A stretch of 64,000 bases of DNA from Taibaiella soli (GCF_003236175.1 NZ_QKTW01000010.1:31958-95957); one strand, 5' to 3'; shown: positions 16,928-26,943, numbered from the stretch's first letter. Notes: a model not told the origin generated them from the sequence alone. A program made the numbers and translations.

Positions 16928-17521
16928 TTATTGCGGCACACTACCCTTGTCCACCTTCACTTCTCCACGTGGATTTTTAATTTCATAGACGGTAAAATCT
17001 TCGTTGGCTTCCAGACCGTCGCCATACATTACCTGAGTTGGTGTGGTAATGCGCACAAATTTTGAAGTATAGAATTTCTGGATCTTTTGATTCCAGACCA
17101 GTTCTTCCGTATTCAGGCGCTCCCCTTTTTTATTGACGATAACGATGCTGTCGCGGATAAGTACATTACCCTGCGCATCATAATAGCGCGCGTAGCGGGC
17201 ATCAAGCGTGTTTTCCACTTTCATGCTGTCGTTATAAAACTCTACATGCACGCCTTTCTTCATATCGATGTACGGCGGTCGTGCTAGTTCATTACGAACA
17301 AATTCCTTTGCCTGCAGTTTAGCTTTTACCTTACCGCGCTCACTGTACATAATCGTTACATCCGTCGCACGATCCATCTGCAGCGTCGATTTATTTACCA
17401 GCGCGTCAATTTCTTTCGGATCATTCTGACAGGCACTGAACAGGCACAAAAACAAAATACCCGGAAATACGCTCCGGGCATTTGTCTTAAAAGTATTTTT
17501 ATGTAGCCTCAGCTTAGTCAT
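16928..17521 (-). CDS. lptC: LPS export periplasmic lipoprotein LptC
   Basis: A 197-residue protein of the LptC family, which links the inner-membrane LPS transporter to the periplasmic bridge. It has a lipoprotein signal with lipobox FSAC, followed by a beta-jellyroll: MYSERGKVKAKLQAKEF, GVHVEFYNDS, LDARYARYYDAQGNVLIRDS, LNTEELVWNQ, FVRITTPTQVMYGDGLEA. The ATG at 17521 overlaps the previous gene's TAA (ATGACTAA), so translational coupling is likely; an earlier in-frame codon at 17548 is less plausible. It is third in a coaX / outer-membrane protein / lptC chain. Confidence 0.88.
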   Translation of the reverse strand: MTKLRLHKNTFKTNARSVFPGILFLCLFSACQNDPKEIDALVNKSTLQMDRATDVTIMYSERGKVKAKLQAKEFVRNELARPPYIDMKKGVHVEFYNDSMKVENTLDARYARYYDAQGNVLIRDSIVIVNKKGERLNTEELVWNQKIQKFYTSKFVRITTPTQVMYGDGLEANEDFTVYEIKNPRGEVKVDKGSVPQ

Positions 17522-18812
17522 ACTTACGTTTGATAAACCATTTATCATTCAAAGATATGCCTAATGAGAAACGAACAAAGTTTTCTTTAATCAGGCCGTT
17601 GGTTTCTGTACCACGTTTACCGATTTCCAGTGCTGTATGCAGGCGGTCAGTACTACGTTTGAACGGAAAGCTCGCGCCAACTGTTACCGCGTAATAATCA
17701 AAACCAGTATTATTCAGCTTCACATAATCACTACCATAATAACCACCAATGCGGTAAGTCACACGCTGGAAATAGTTATAAATGCTACTTGGATTAGGAG
17801 TAAACTCAGCACCCACGCCCACTCTGTAAGAATCCTGCACCGAATCCGGCGCGCCAAAATTCGTATACTGACTCCATTTAGTAGCAGAATAGTCAACATT
17901 TACGGCCCAGCGATCATTGCCTGATATCTGTGCACCAAAGCTGTAAGATGTCGGCAAATGAATTTTGCCTTTCACAGCAGGATCGTAATAAGAAGTATCC
18001 TGAACTGTAGTACCGCCAATGATTGCGAAATTTACATAGTAGTTATCACGAGCAACATTCACATCCTGCCCGATAGTTGCCGTCGCTCCCAAACGCAATT
18101 TCAGCTTGCTGTTCAGTTTAGTTTCATACATGGCACCACCTTTCCAGTAAATACCGCCGATTTTATTATAGCGTGTAAATTCAGAGCTCAGGAATGGAAT
18201 AGTATCAGCCTGTTGCAATACACTTGAGTTACGAATTGTACCAAAAAGGTAGCCGAAATTAAAGCCTAGGCTAAAACCTCCGATTTTGTACGCCGCGCCG
18301 AGATAAGCATAGTTCAGACCACCGTCACCGGAATACACATAAGTGTTTTTACCAAGTCCGTTGATCGTAACACTATCCAGCATTTTATAGTAGACTTTCG
18401 TCTGCGGTCTCAAACCGAGACTCAAACCGCCGTGTTTTCCCATTGGGATACCGATTGCCAGATAAGACAATGTTGCAGTACCGGTACTATAATTAGAACC
18501 GTTACTGTGAATGCCCAGCATTTCAGCTTCACCGGCCAGTTCGTATGTAGTGAGCTTTAAACTCGCATAAGAAGCCGGGTTGTCCGCGTTGATGGCAAAA
18601 GGATTGGCATAGGCTGTTGAAGCGCTACCCATTCCCCTAACACCGATGTTGGACGTATTTCTCAGCGTACCGAGGCCATATCTTGAATAAGGATCATTCT
18701 CCTTTCCAGACAACGGACTACTGCCTGTTGTATTGGTTTGGGCCGTAGCGGCAAAGCCGGTGGCCATCAGTAAAGTACCGAGAAAAAAATGTCTAACGTA
18801 TTTGTGGGACAT
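17514..18812 (-). CDS. Outer-membrane beta-barrel protein, FadL/PorP-like
   Basis: A 432-residue protein with a signal peptide (LGTLLMATGFAATAQ) and a beta-barrel composition of alternating strands to the C-terminus. The start of the mature part (DPYSRYGLGTLRNTSNIGVRGMGSASTAY) resembles Bacteroidota proteins annotated as outer-membrane transport or FadL-like; the precise substrate is unknown. Its start codon overlaps the end of coaX by 20 bp, and its stop overlaps the lptC start, so the three form a tightly coupled operon. Confidence 0.75.
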   Translation of the reverse strand: MSHKYVRHFFLGTLLMATGFAATAQTNTTGSSPLSGKENDPYSRYGLGTLRNTSNIGVRGMGSASTAYANPFAINADNPASYASLKLTTYELAGEAEMLGIHSNGSNYSTGTATLSYLAIGIPMGKHGGLSLGLRPQTKVYYKMLDSVTINGLGKNTYVYSGDGGLNYAYLGAAYKIGGFSLGFNFGYLFGTIRNSSVLQQADTIPFLSSEFTRYNKIGGIYWKGGAMYETKLNSKLKLRLGATATIGQDVNVARDNYYVNFAIIGGTTVQDTSYYDPAVKGKIHLPTSYSFGAQISGNDRWAVNVDYSATKWSQYTNFGAPDSVQDSYRVGVGAEFTPNPSSIYNYFQRVTYRIGGYYGSDYVKLNNTGFDYYAVTVGASFPFKRSTDRLHTALEIGKRGTETNGLIKENFVRFSLGISLNDKWFIKRKYD

Positions 18813-19539
18813 TATGTTTTAATATTAGATTTAGCCCTTCCAGCAACAGATTTGGGTCTGCAAATATCTTATTTTTAAGTTTGGTTCCAAAGAAAGCTGC
18901 ATCACCACCAGTTAATACCGCGTTAAAATCAGGATATTGTGCGCTGTACGCATCAATCATACCATCTATTTCAAACGCCATTCCATTCACAACACCGCTG
19001 CGCATGGAAGTTTCGGTATCATAGCCCATTAGCAAAAGATCACCTTCCGGGGCTACTTCCGGCAATTTATCGGTAAATGCATTCATTGCTTTGAAACGCA
19101 TTTGCAATCCCGGAGAAATCGCACCGCCACGGAAAGCTTTATTTTTATGCAGGAAGTTGTAAGTTATGCAGGTACCAAGGCTGATCACCAGGTTGTTCTT
19201 TTCAGGAAAAAGACCATAAGCACCTACTACTAATGCAACGCGATCACCACCAAGTGTACCCGGAGAATGATAAGCATTCATCACCGGCAGACGAGCATTG
19301 TCATCAAGCTTCACATAATACTGCACCTGTTCGCGCAGCATCTGCTCGGTTTGTTCGGTTCCGTTTACCACAGAGCAAAAAATAGCAGCCTGCGGCTGAT
19401 GTTTTTCAATAAGCTCCTGTAATGCCTGATGCGCCTGGGCTTCATCAAAATGCTGCGTTTCAAGCAGCGTGTCGTTAGGGCCAAAGAGCGCCGTTTTCAC
19501 ACGGCTGTTGCCCCAGTCGATACAGAGGTTGATTGCCAT
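18793..19539 (-). CDS. coaX: Type III pantothenate kinase
   Basis: A 248-residue enzyme that phosphorylates pantothenate, the first step of coenzyme A synthesis. Motifs: IDWGNSRVKTALF (7-19, phosphate-binding), PGTLGGDRVALVVGA (about 93-107) and SLGTCITYNF (about 120-130). Type III kinases use ATP poorly, need a monovalent cation and are not feedback-inhibited by CoA. It is first of the overlapping chain with an outer-membrane protein and lptC. Confidence 0.92.
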   Translation of the reverse strand: MAINLCIDWGNSRVKTALFGPNDTLLETQHFDEAQAHQALQELIEKHQPQAAIFCSVVNGTEQTEQMLREQVQYYVKLDDNARLPVMNAYHSPGTLGGDRVALVVGAYGLFPEKNNLVISLGTCITYNFLHKNKAFRGGAISPGLQMRFKAMNAFTDKLPEVAPEGDLLLMGYDTETSMRSGVVNGMAFEIDGMIDAYSAQYPDFNAVLTGGDAAFFGTKLKNKIFADPNLLLEGLNLILKHNVPQIR

Positions 19540-19617
19540 TCCTGTAAATTCGTTTCTGGTTTGAATGGGTACAAAATAGTAAAAAACAATTCCGCCTGTA
19601 TCAAATAATCAAGTAAA

Positions 19618-20268
19618 CTATTTGTCCAGATTCAGATCGTCGATAGAAAGATCGCGAAAATGACCGTTGAGTTGCACCCTGGCCTTCATGTCCTCCAGCT
19701 CTTTAATCACCGGCTGCATGCGGGTAAGATGACGGCGTATATATTCCAGCCGCTGCAATTCATCAAAAATACCGAGCAATTCATACTCTTCCTGCACCGT
19801 AAAACCCACAAAATGGCCGATCGAATAAGAAATCATTTCACTTTGCACATTCGGAAATTTACTATCCACATTCAGCAGACTGTATAAACGTTTCACCGCA
19901 TCAAGAATCAAAGTAGAAAGTTTAGAATCCTGGTGTGAAAGCTTGTTTTCGGGATAAGCCACAATCGCGCCGCTGTATAATTTTTCGGGAATCGAACGCA
20001 CCGTTTCCAATACACGAAAAACTTTTGTGCCCCGCGTACGGATATCCATCTCGCCATTTTCGTATTCCTTCACTACTTCTTCTACTTCCATAATCGTACC
20101 CAGGTCGCCCATTTTTTTATCGATTACAGAAGGAATGCCAAACGGTTTTTGTTCGGCAATACACTCTTTCAGCAGTTGTTTGTACCGTTCTTCAAAAATA
20201 TGCAGATTGAGGCGTTCACCAGGATAAACAACCACATCAAGGGGAAATATGGGAATAAAGTTCGTCAT
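19618..20268 (-). CDS. LON N-terminal (substrate-binding) domain protein
   Basis: A 216-residue stand-alone LON substrate-binding domain: IPIFPLDVVVYPGERLNLHIFEERYKQL (about 5-32), GTIMEVEEVV and IRTRGTKVFRVL. It lacks the AAA and protease parts. Stand-alone versions are common and their role is unresolved, though binding of unfolded protein is presumed. It lies 78 bp upstream of coaX. Confidence 0.85.
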   Translation of the reverse strand: MTNFIPIFPLDVVVYPGERLNLHIFEERYKQLLKECIAEQKPFGIPSVIDKKMGDLGTIMEVEEVVKEYENGEMDIRTRGTKVFRVLETVRSIPEKLYSGAIVAYPENKLSHQDSKLSTLILDAVKRLYSLLNVDSKFPNVQSEMISYSIGHFVGFTVQEEYELLGIFDELQRLEYIRRHLTRMQPVIKELEDMKARVQLNGHFRDLSIDDLNLDK

Positions 20269-20364
20269 GAGATCGGTTTTAAAAATGCAACAAAATCAGT
20301 CCAGCAGCCGGTTACAATTTCATAACAGACCGAACATTGAAAATACGCCAATGCAAGTACATTC

Positions 20365-21612
20365 TCAACTTACTACGGATTCTTTTTGCGGCGGATAAAT
20401 CAGCAGATGTCGCTGCCAAAGAAAGAAAAATGTAAACACAAAAACGCCGAGCTGAATCTCAAGTGTAGGATCCACCATTAGCGGCACCATCAATACAGAC
20501 CAAATAAAAAGGAAAAATGCACTCTCACGGTTCTTTCGCAAACGGCGGAAAGGTGCAAACATCCACAACAGAAAAAACACCAGTGCCGGGATACCAACAC
20601 CCAATGCTATCACCAGAAACTGATTGTGCGGCAGCAAACGCTGGTCGTCAGGTACCTGCGGATAGTATTGATCGTAGCTCTTCTTCATTTCATCGAGCAT
20701 ATCGCCGGCACCAACACCTGTCAAAGGATGCTGCTCTATAATTTTCGTTGACAGTTCATAAGACATGATGCGACCGATGTCGCCATAGTCGCCCGAACGG
20801 ACATTTTCCTGGTACCTGTCGTACGCAAAATTTATATAATTGAGGCGCTTATTAAAGGTCGGCACATAACGATTAGCCAGAAAAACACCGATCGCCAGTA
20901 CCGCGATCAATGAAATACCAACCATTGCATGCCTGCGCAAAACCAGATAAACAGCGAAAAAGATAACGAATAAATAAAGCGCCACCAGCCCTGTCTTGGC
21001 CGCCAGCACATGCAGATAAGCCGCCAGCAATGCAATGGATATCGCCGCCAACCACTTCCCCCCCTTGCCAAGCACCCGCCAGATATATACATTCCAGACA
21101 ATACAAAGCGTAACGACTGCGCTAAATGTAATATGATCATTATAAGCCGGAGTGGGCATCACCTTCGAATAGCCATAACCAGCCACATACTCGGAATAAT
21201 CTCTCAAAAAAACGCCCATACTATAAGCGATTCCACACAGCATCAGCAAATTGAATACCGCAGTAAACACCCGTAACTGCTTCTGTGAGAATGCCGGCAG
21301 GAATGCAAAAGCCAGCGGCATAATAAGAAATGGCAATTTTACCTGGGTGAGCACATTCCACTCATGTTTATTATCACTCCAGAACCAGGATACCGCATAC
21401 AGCAACACCCATATCAGTCCAAATAGCCACCAACGCTGTTTCAGCCACTCCTTCGGCTGCACATCACGAATGCCGTTGAGCCCAAAAAGGATCATCGAAA
21501 TAGACAATATGCTGCGGGAACATAGAAAGGAACCGATCATGCATAATGCAAAAAATACAGCAAGATTAGTTTTGGATAACAGTTTATGATTTAGAAATTT
21601 AATTTTGCCCAC
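20365..21612 (-). CDS. O-antigen ligase family protein
   Basis: A 415-residue protein with about ten to twelve membrane spans and a large extracytoplasmic loop (NKRLNYINFAYDRYQENVRSGDYGDIGRIMSYELSTKIIEQHPLTGVG, about 252-300). LPHNQFLVIALGVGIPAL (about 330-347) carries the conserved His of Wzy_C/WaaL-like ligases, which join polyprenyl-linked glycans to lipid A core or polymerise them. The start at 21612 is GTG, with no ATG nearby upstream. It opens the polysaccharide region, divergent from meaB. Confidence 0.8.
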   Translation of the reverse strand: MGKIKFLNHKLLSKTNLAVFFALCMIGSFLCSRSILSISMILFGLNGIRDVQPKEWLKQRWWLFGLIWVLLYAVSWFWSDNKHEWNVLTQVKLPFLIMPLAFAFLPAFSQKQLRVFTAVFNLLMLCGIAYSMGVFLRDYSEYVAGYGYSKVMPTPAYNDHITFSAVVTLCIVWNVYIWRVLGKGGKWLAAISIALLAAYLHVLAAKTGLVALYLFVIFFAVYLVLRRHAMVGISLIAVLAIGVFLANRYVPTFNKRLNYINFAYDRYQENVRSGDYGDIGRIMSYELSTKIIEQHPLTGVGAGDMLDEMKKSYDQYYPQVPDDQRLLPHNQFLVIALGVGIPALVFFLLWMFAPFRRLRKNRESAFFLFIWSVLMVPLMVDPTLEIQLGVFVFTFFFLWQRHLLIYPPQKESVVS

Positions 21613-21658
21613 TAGTTACGATTATCAATTTTCTTAAACGGACGCAAAGACCATTTTA

Positions 21659-22570
21659 GTGCAAGACAAGATAAAACAACTTTTGTCACAGATACAAGCG
21701 GGCGATTTTCGCGCGCTGGCAAGAGGCATCACTTTAGTAGAAAACGAATTACCTGGCTACCGCGATATGCTCATGTCATTGAAAGACACGCAAAACGCCA
21801 GAGTATTGGGTATTACAGGTCCTCCGGGCGCCGGAAAAAGTACGCTTGTAAACGCGTTGCTGCACCACTGGATCACTGCAGGAAAAAAAATCGCAGTAAT
21901 CGCCGTAGATCCCTCTTCACCATTTAATTATGGTGCATTGCTCGGCGACCGTATTCGCATGACCGATTTTTACAATAATCCTAATGTATTCATCCGTTCG
22001 TTAGCTAGCCGCGGCGCATTAGGCGGTCTGCATTCAAATATTGTAGAAATAACCGATCTCGTAAAAAATGCAGGTTTTGACTTTGTACTGGTAGAAACCG
22101 TAGGCGTAGGCCAAAGTGAAGTTGAAATTGCGGGACTCGCAGATTGTACTGTTGTCGGACTCGTTCCTGAAGCGGGCGATGAAGTACAGACACTGAAAGC
22201 GGGCATCATGGAAATTGCCAACATCTTCGTAGTCAACAAAGCGGATCGCGAATCTGCCGAAACCCTTTACCGCAATCTCCGCATTCTGGTACATGAACGC
22301 GCGACCGACGGAAAAGAGACACCAGTTATCAAAACCATCGCCATTCAGCAAAAAGGAATCGACGAACTGGCGGACGCAATCGAAACTTATTTCGCCGAAC
22401 AAAATACGCATCCGGAAAAACGACTGCACTTGCTCACCGAGAAATGCTGGCAATTAATCCAGGCGCATCGAATGAAAAATCTGAAACGCCAGGACATAAA
22501 AAATGCGCTGGAACACGCTCTCCAGCAAAAAGATTTTAATCTTTACCGCTTTTCAGAAAATTATTATTAA
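21659..22570 (+). CDS. meaB: Methylmalonyl-CoA mutase-associated GTPase MeaB
   Basis: A 303-residue G3E-family P-loop GTPase that guards loading and reactivation of the B12 cofactor in methylmalonyl-CoA mutase. It carries Walker A GITGPPGAGKSTLVNALL (about 50-67), VDPSSPF, the ASRGALGGLHSNI segment, Walker B region FVLVETVGVGQSE and NKAD specificity motif. The start is GTG at 21659; the next ATG falls inside the conserved part. The mutase subunits are not in this window. The starts of this gene and the divergent ligase are 46 bp apart. Confidence 0.92.
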   Translation: MQDKIKQLLSQIQAGDFRALARGITLVENELPGYRDMLMSLKDTQNARVLGITGPPGAGKSTLVNALLHHWITAGKKIAVIAVDPSSPFNYGALLGDRIRMTDFYNNPNVFIRSLASRGALGGLHSNIVEITDLVKNAGFDFVLVETVGVGQSEVEIAGLADCTVVGLVPEAGDEVQTLKAGIMEIANIFVVNKADRESAETLYRNLRILVHERATDGKETPVIKTIAIQQKGIDELADAIETYFAEQNTHPEKRLHLLTEKCWQLIQAHRMKNLKRQDIKNALEHALQQKDFNLYRFSENYY

Positions 22571-22599
22571 AATTTGCCCATATTTACCGCCACACACTA

Positions 22600-24186
22600 A
22601 TGAATTTGCAACGCCTGTATGAAACTATCCGCCATCTGAAATGGCAGCAAGTCTTTTACAGGTTTTACTATCCGCTGAAACGCATTTTTTTCCGTACAAA
22701 TGCAATTTCCGCTGCCGCATCTGCAGCTGCATCGGATTTCCCGGAGATTAAAATGCCGTTTATCGCAGTTACTGGTCTTTTTCAACCAGCGGATAATAGC
22801 TTTCATTTTTTAAACATCAGTCATAGCTTTTGCGAAACAATCGATTGGGATTTTAATGGAAATAGCCGCCTCTGGTGTTATAATCTAAATTATTTCGAAT
22901 GGTTGCTGGATGAAAATATTTCAATCCAGGACCGCGGGGCAACTATTCTTGATTTCCTAAAGACGCCCGCACCACAACGGCAAACAGCCATAGAACCCTA
23001 CCCTGTTTCGCTCCGAAGCATCCATTGGATTTTATTTTCCGGGAAACACGGATTTAAAGAAAATAGCCTGCTTCAGGAACTGCATCAGGACATCCAACGT
23101 ATTGCCGCTTTTCCGGAGCACCATATTTTAGCAAATCATCTTTTAGAAAATGCCTTTGCACTTTTTTGCGGCGCTCATTTTTTTAATGAAAAGAAGTGGT
23201 TTCTGAAAAGTAAGACATTACTCAGCGAACAACTAAAAGAGCAAATGCTACCCGACGGCGGCCATTTTGAGCTCAGTCCGATGTATCATGCGCTATTGCT
23301 TTACCGTTTATTGATCTGTATTGGTGTTTCAAAAGATTCAAAAAGGTTTCAGGATGAAGCACTTGATACTTTTCTCAGAGAGAAAGCCGCAATTATGCTG
23401 GGCTGGTTAAAAGCGTTTTCTTTTGCAAACAACCGCTTCGCCTTAATGAATGACGCCGCAGAAAATATTGCGCCGGACAACATCGCTATTTTCCGATTGG
23501 CGGAATTTTTAAATATTTGCAGTCGTGAAACAGAACTAAAAGAATGCGGCTACCGTAAAATAAAGGGAGCAAATTGGGAGATGCTTCTGGATATCGGCAA
23601 TATACAGCCTGATTATCAACCGGGACACGCACATGCGGACACGTTCAGTTTTTGTCTTAATATTGACAACGAGCCGTTTATAGTGGACACAGGAATAAGT
23701 TCTTACGCAAATGACCAAATCCGGCAAGTAGAGCGCAGCACCGCAGCTCATAACACGATTTCGGCTGGCGAAAAGAATAGCTCGGATGTCTGGTCTGCAT
23801 TCAGAACTGGCAGAAGGGCAATCGTGCAAATACTGGAGGAATCGAAAAACAGACTCCGCGCAGTGCATGACGGTTATAAATATTTAAACTTTTTTCACGA
23901 GCGAAATATTTCGTGGAATGAATATAAAATTGAAATAAAAGATGAAATAACAAAAATAAATAAAGAAAAAATCTATACATTACTCCATTTTCATCCGAGC
24001 GTTGTATTAAATAAGGTAGCTGACAACATATACATGGCCAATAACACACATATTAAGTTATATGGTGTAAAATCCATTAATATAGAAGAATATCAATTTA
24101 ATAATTCCTTCAATGAGAGAAAATTGGCAAAAAAATTGGTAGGTATAGCAGATAATAGCACAACTATCGTTATTGAATTGAATTGA
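22600..24186 (+). CDS. Heparinase II/III-like protein
   Basis: A 528-residue protein with a helical N-terminal toroid (about 80-320) and a heparinase II/III-like beta-sandwich with QPGHAHADTFSFCL (about 338-351) and IVDTGISSY. No signal peptide is visible, which suits the cytoplasmic or cell-envelope paralogs that are common in bacterial polysaccharide loci, where activity is unproven. It is four bases upstream of the WecB-like gene and 29 bp after meaB, so it belongs to the polysaccharide cluster. Confidence 0.8.
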   Translation: MNLQRLYETIRHLKWQQVFYRFYYPLKRIFFRTNAISAAASAAASDFPEIKMPFIAVTGLFQPADNSFHFLNISHSFCETIDWDFNGNSRLWCYNLNYFEWLLDENISIQDRGATILDFLKTPAPQRQTAIEPYPVSLRSIHWILFSGKHGFKENSLLQELHQDIQRIAAFPEHHILANHLLENAFALFCGAHFFNEKKWFLKSKTLLSEQLKEQMLPDGGHFELSPMYHALLLYRLLICIGVSKDSKRFQDEALDTFLREKAAIMLGWLKAFSFANNRFALMNDAAENIAPDNIAIFRLAEFLNICSRETELKECGYRKIKGANWEMLLDIGNIQPDYQPGHAHADTFSFCLNIDNEPFIVDTGISSYANDQIRQVERSTAAHNTISAGEKNSSDVWSAFRTGRRAIVQILEESKNRLRAVHDGYKYLNFFHERNISWNEYKIEIKDEITKINKEKIYTLLHFHPSVVLNKVADNIYMANNTHIKLYGVKSINIEEYQFNNSFNERKLAKKLVGIADNSTTIVIELN

Positions 24187-24190
24187 AAAG

Positions 24191-25282
24191 ATGCTTGTTG
24201 ACCTCATAGCCGGCGCGCGGCCAAATTTTATTAAAATTGCCCCAATAATTGAGGCAATCCAGGAAGAACAGAAAAACGGTACCGATATCGAGTATCGCTT
24301 GATACATACCGGGCAGCATTATGACAAATTGCTTAGTTCTGCCTTTTTCGAACAATTAGGTATTCCCGAGCCTTATGTAAATCTGCATGCTAAAGGAGAA
24401 ACACAGGCAGAGCTAACGGCGGCAATTATGCACCGTTATGAGCAGGTTTTACAGACACGCCGCCCCGACCTTGCGTTGGTGGTGGGCGACGTAACATCAA
24501 CAATGGCTTGTGCGATCACCGCGAAGAAAATGAACAATATTCCGCTTGCCCATGTGGAAGCCGGAATCAGAAGTGGTGACCTGACGATGCCGGAAGAAAT
24601 TAACCGCATTGTAACCGATGCCATTACCGATTTCTTTTTTACAACGACGAACACAGCTAATGAAAACCTGATACATATCGGTGTTCCGGAACAGCGAATA
24701 TTTTTTGTGGGCAACACTATGATCGATACGCTGCTCAAACAAATGCCGCGGTTTAAAAAACCTGCACTGTGGGAACAATATAATTTAGCCCCGCAACAAT
24801 ATATCGTTACTACATTACATCGTCCGTCGAATGTAGATGATCCGCAAAAATTAAAATCATTAGTAGAAGCGATCATTCAGGGGGCAAACGGTTTGCCGAT
24901 TATCTTCCCTGCGCATCCGCGCACGATGAAGGCCTTCGACAAGATTAATGTTTCGGCTGAAAACCTGCATGTCATCGAGCCGTTGGGTTATCTGGAATTC
25001 AACTATCTGGTAAAGCAAGCCAAAATAGTCGTTACCGACTCGGGAGGTATCACGGAAGAAACAACCGTAATGAAAGTGCCTTGCATGACACTAAGAGATA
25101 ATACGGAACGGCCGGAAACCTATACTATAGGAACGAGTATGTTGCTCGGGACCAGTCCTTCCGCTATACAACCAGCGTTTGACAAGCTGTACCGCGGCGA
25201 ATGGAAAAAAGGTGAGGTTCCTGAACTCTGGGATGGCCATACTGCCAAAAGAATCGTACATATCTTAAAAAATCTTTTCTAA
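24191..25282 (+). CDS. wecB: UDP-N-acetylglucosamine 2-epimerase (non-hydrolysing)
   Basis: A 363-residue GT-B-fold epimerase that interconverts UDP-GlcNAc and UDP-ManNAc for surface polysaccharides. Motifs: GARPNFIKIAPII (about 7-19), GQHYDKLLS, VVGDVTSTMA (about 97-106), HVEAGIRSGD (with the catalytic Glu near 123), TLHRPSNVD and VTDSGGITEE. The start is ATG at 24191, four bases after the previous stop. Symbol by family; the polysaccharide it feeds is unknown. Confidence 0.9.
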   Translation: MLVDLIAGARPNFIKIAPIIEAIQEEQKNGTDIEYRLIHTGQHYDKLLSSAFFEQLGIPEPYVNLHAKGETQAELTAAIMHRYEQVLQTRRPDLALVVGDVTSTMACAITAKKMNNIPLAHVEAGIRSGDLTMPEEINRIVTDAITDFFFTTTNTANENLIHIGVPEQRIFFVGNTMIDTLLKQMPRFKKPALWEQYNLAPQQYIVTTLHRPSNVDDPQKLKSLVEAIIQGANGLPIIFPAHPRTMKAFDKINVSAENLHVIEPLGYLEFNYLVKQAKIVVTDSGGITEETTVMKVPCMTLRDNTERPETYTIGTSMLLGTSPSAIQPAFDKLYRGEWKKGEVPELWDGHTAKRIVHILKNLF

Positions 25283-25514
25283 ATAATAATTCGCAATATG
25301 TATAAAATAGATTTTCATTTATTACTTTTATAAGAGAAATTAAGTTTTGTGCTTAATAGCCCCGAAAGTGCACTGTTTTTATAGGGATAAAATAGAGCAG
25401 GAAAATAAAAGTTAAAATATTGTCTTGTTTGGTATAGTTTTTGAACTGCATTAACCGAACAATAATTTTAGGAACTATTGAACTTTTTATGTGCCTGAGT
25501 ATATTATATACATA

Positions 25515-25522
25515 TAACTTTG
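25515..25522 (+). promoter_or_regulatory. -7 element for the WecA/MraY-like gene
   Basis: TAACTTTG is an exact TAnnTTTG match about 29 bp before the ATG at 25551. The -33 position (TATGTG, about 25489-25494) is weak. The rest of 25283-25514 is AT-rich with no gene visible. Confidence 0.5.
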
Positions 25523-25550
25523 CTTTACGTTCTGACTTCATATAAGTATT

Positions 25551-26801
25551 ATGACGAGCCTACCACCATACGTGATCTACATTTTTTCCTTTGTCAGTGC
25601 GCTGATACTCAGTATGATGAGCATTCCCAGGATCATCTACATAGCAAAGAGAAAAAAGTTATTCGACGTACCTGACAACAACCGAAAGATCCACTCCCGC
25701 ATTATTCCCAATTTTGGCGGTGTAGCCATCTTTTTCGGCTTTATTATCATCAGTTCGCTGACTGTTGATACTTCAAAATTCCTGAAGTGGAATTACATTG
25801 CAGCCTCAGCACTGATATTATTTGTCACGGGTGTAAAGGACGACCTGCTCAACCTGCCGCCATTAAAAAAAATAGTTGCCCAGTTTGCTGCCGCAGCTAT
25901 TACCGTGTTTTTCGCTGATATTCGTTTGTCTTCTTTACATGGCTTACTCGGCATTTATGAACTGCCCTACTTACCTAGCGCAATCTTTTCTATTCTCGGT
26001 TGCATGTTCGTCACCAATGCGTTCAATTTAATTGACGGCATCGATGGTCTCGCCGGTACTATAGGAGTTCTTTCTTGTCTGATGCTCGGCATTGGACTGG
26101 GATTAGAAGGCAACACGAGTGGCGCTTGCATCGCCTTCAGCCTGATGGGTGGCATCGTGGGATTTTTACGTTACAACATTGCTCCTGCCAAAATATTTAT
26201 GGGTGACACAGGATCACTGCTGATCGGATTTACGATATCAGTACTGAGTATCATGTTTATTAATTCCTATCATGGTCATGGCGAATTTGCCGGAGTCGTT
26301 CACTCTCCAAAAGCGGTACTGTTAGTTGCTTTAGCGATATTGTCAATTCCCGTTTTCGATACGTTCCGCGTATTTACTACCCGGTCAATGAAAGGACGCT
26401 CTCCTTTCCGCGCCGACAAAACGCATCTGCACCACTATTTACTTGATCTGGGCTTATCACACAGCAGCGCAGTTTCAGTATTATTTACAGCAAACGTTTT
26501 GATTATTCTGGTTTCTTTCTTCGTTCAGGATTATAACATGAATCTGGCCGTCGCAAGTCTTTCTTTTGTTGCGTTTGGTTTGTTTGCCATTCTGTTTGTT
26601 ATGCGCAGAAAAATGGTAAATAAAGTTTCGGGTCCGCAGCCTGGAAAAATCGGGAAACCTGAAATACAAATCAGTGACCCATCTCAGATTTCAAGAAATA
26701 CGACAGTTAATCTGAACGGTCCGATAACATTAAAAGGTAACAAGCTAAATCTCGAAGAGTCAGCGCCAGCTGAGATTCTGCAGGATGGAACCAATGCTTG
26801 A
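25551..26801 (+). CDS. WecA/MraY-family polyprenyl-phosphate sugar-1-phosphate transferase
   Basis: A 416-residue membrane protein with about ten spans. It should transfer a HexNAc-1-phosphate from UDP-sugar to undecaprenyl phosphate, starting a surface glycan. Motifs: KDDLLNLPPLKK (about 100-112), NAFNLIDGIDGLAG (about 157-170), FMGDTGSLLIGF (about 215-226) and FRADKTHLHHYLLDLG (about 283-298). The last 70 residues are soluble, with no domain I recognise. The WecB-like neighbour supports a ManNAc-containing glycan (inference). A strong terminator follows. Confidence 0.88.
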   Translation: MTSLPPYVIYIFSFVSALILSMMSIPRIIYIAKRKKLFDVPDNNRKIHSRIIPNFGGVAIFFGFIIISSLTVDTSKFLKWNYIAASALILFVTGVKDDLLNLPPLKKIVAQFAAAAITVFFADIRLSSLHGLLGIYELPYLPSAIFSILGCMFVTNAFNLIDGIDGLAGTIGVLSCLMLGIGLGLEGNTSGACIAFSLMGGIVGFLRYNIAPAKIFMGDTGSLLIGFTISVLSIMFINSYHGHGEFAGVVHSPKAVLLVALAILSIPVFDTFRVFTTRSMKGRSPFRADKTHLHHYLLDLGLSHSSAVSVLFTANVLIILVSFFVQDYNMNLAVASLSFVAFGLFAILFVMRRKMVNKVSGPQPGKIGKPEIQISDPSQISRNTTVNLNGPITLKGNKLNLEESAPAEILQDGTNA

Positions 26802-26840
26802 ATTGCTGATATCTGATTTTAATAAAAAGTACTTAATAAA

Positions 26841-26872
26841 AAAGACGCCTCTGTAATATCAGAGGCGTCTTT
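26841..26872 (+). terminator. Terminator of the polysaccharide gene
   Basis: AAAGACGCCTCT pairs with AGAGGCGTCTTT (12 bp) around an 8-base loop, followed by TTATTTTC. Confidence 0.85.
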
Positions 26873-26943
26873 TATTTTCTTCGCAGAGTCGTACCAACTA
26901 ATATCATTTCAACTTCTCTTCGACGCGGTGAAATGCCACTTGA

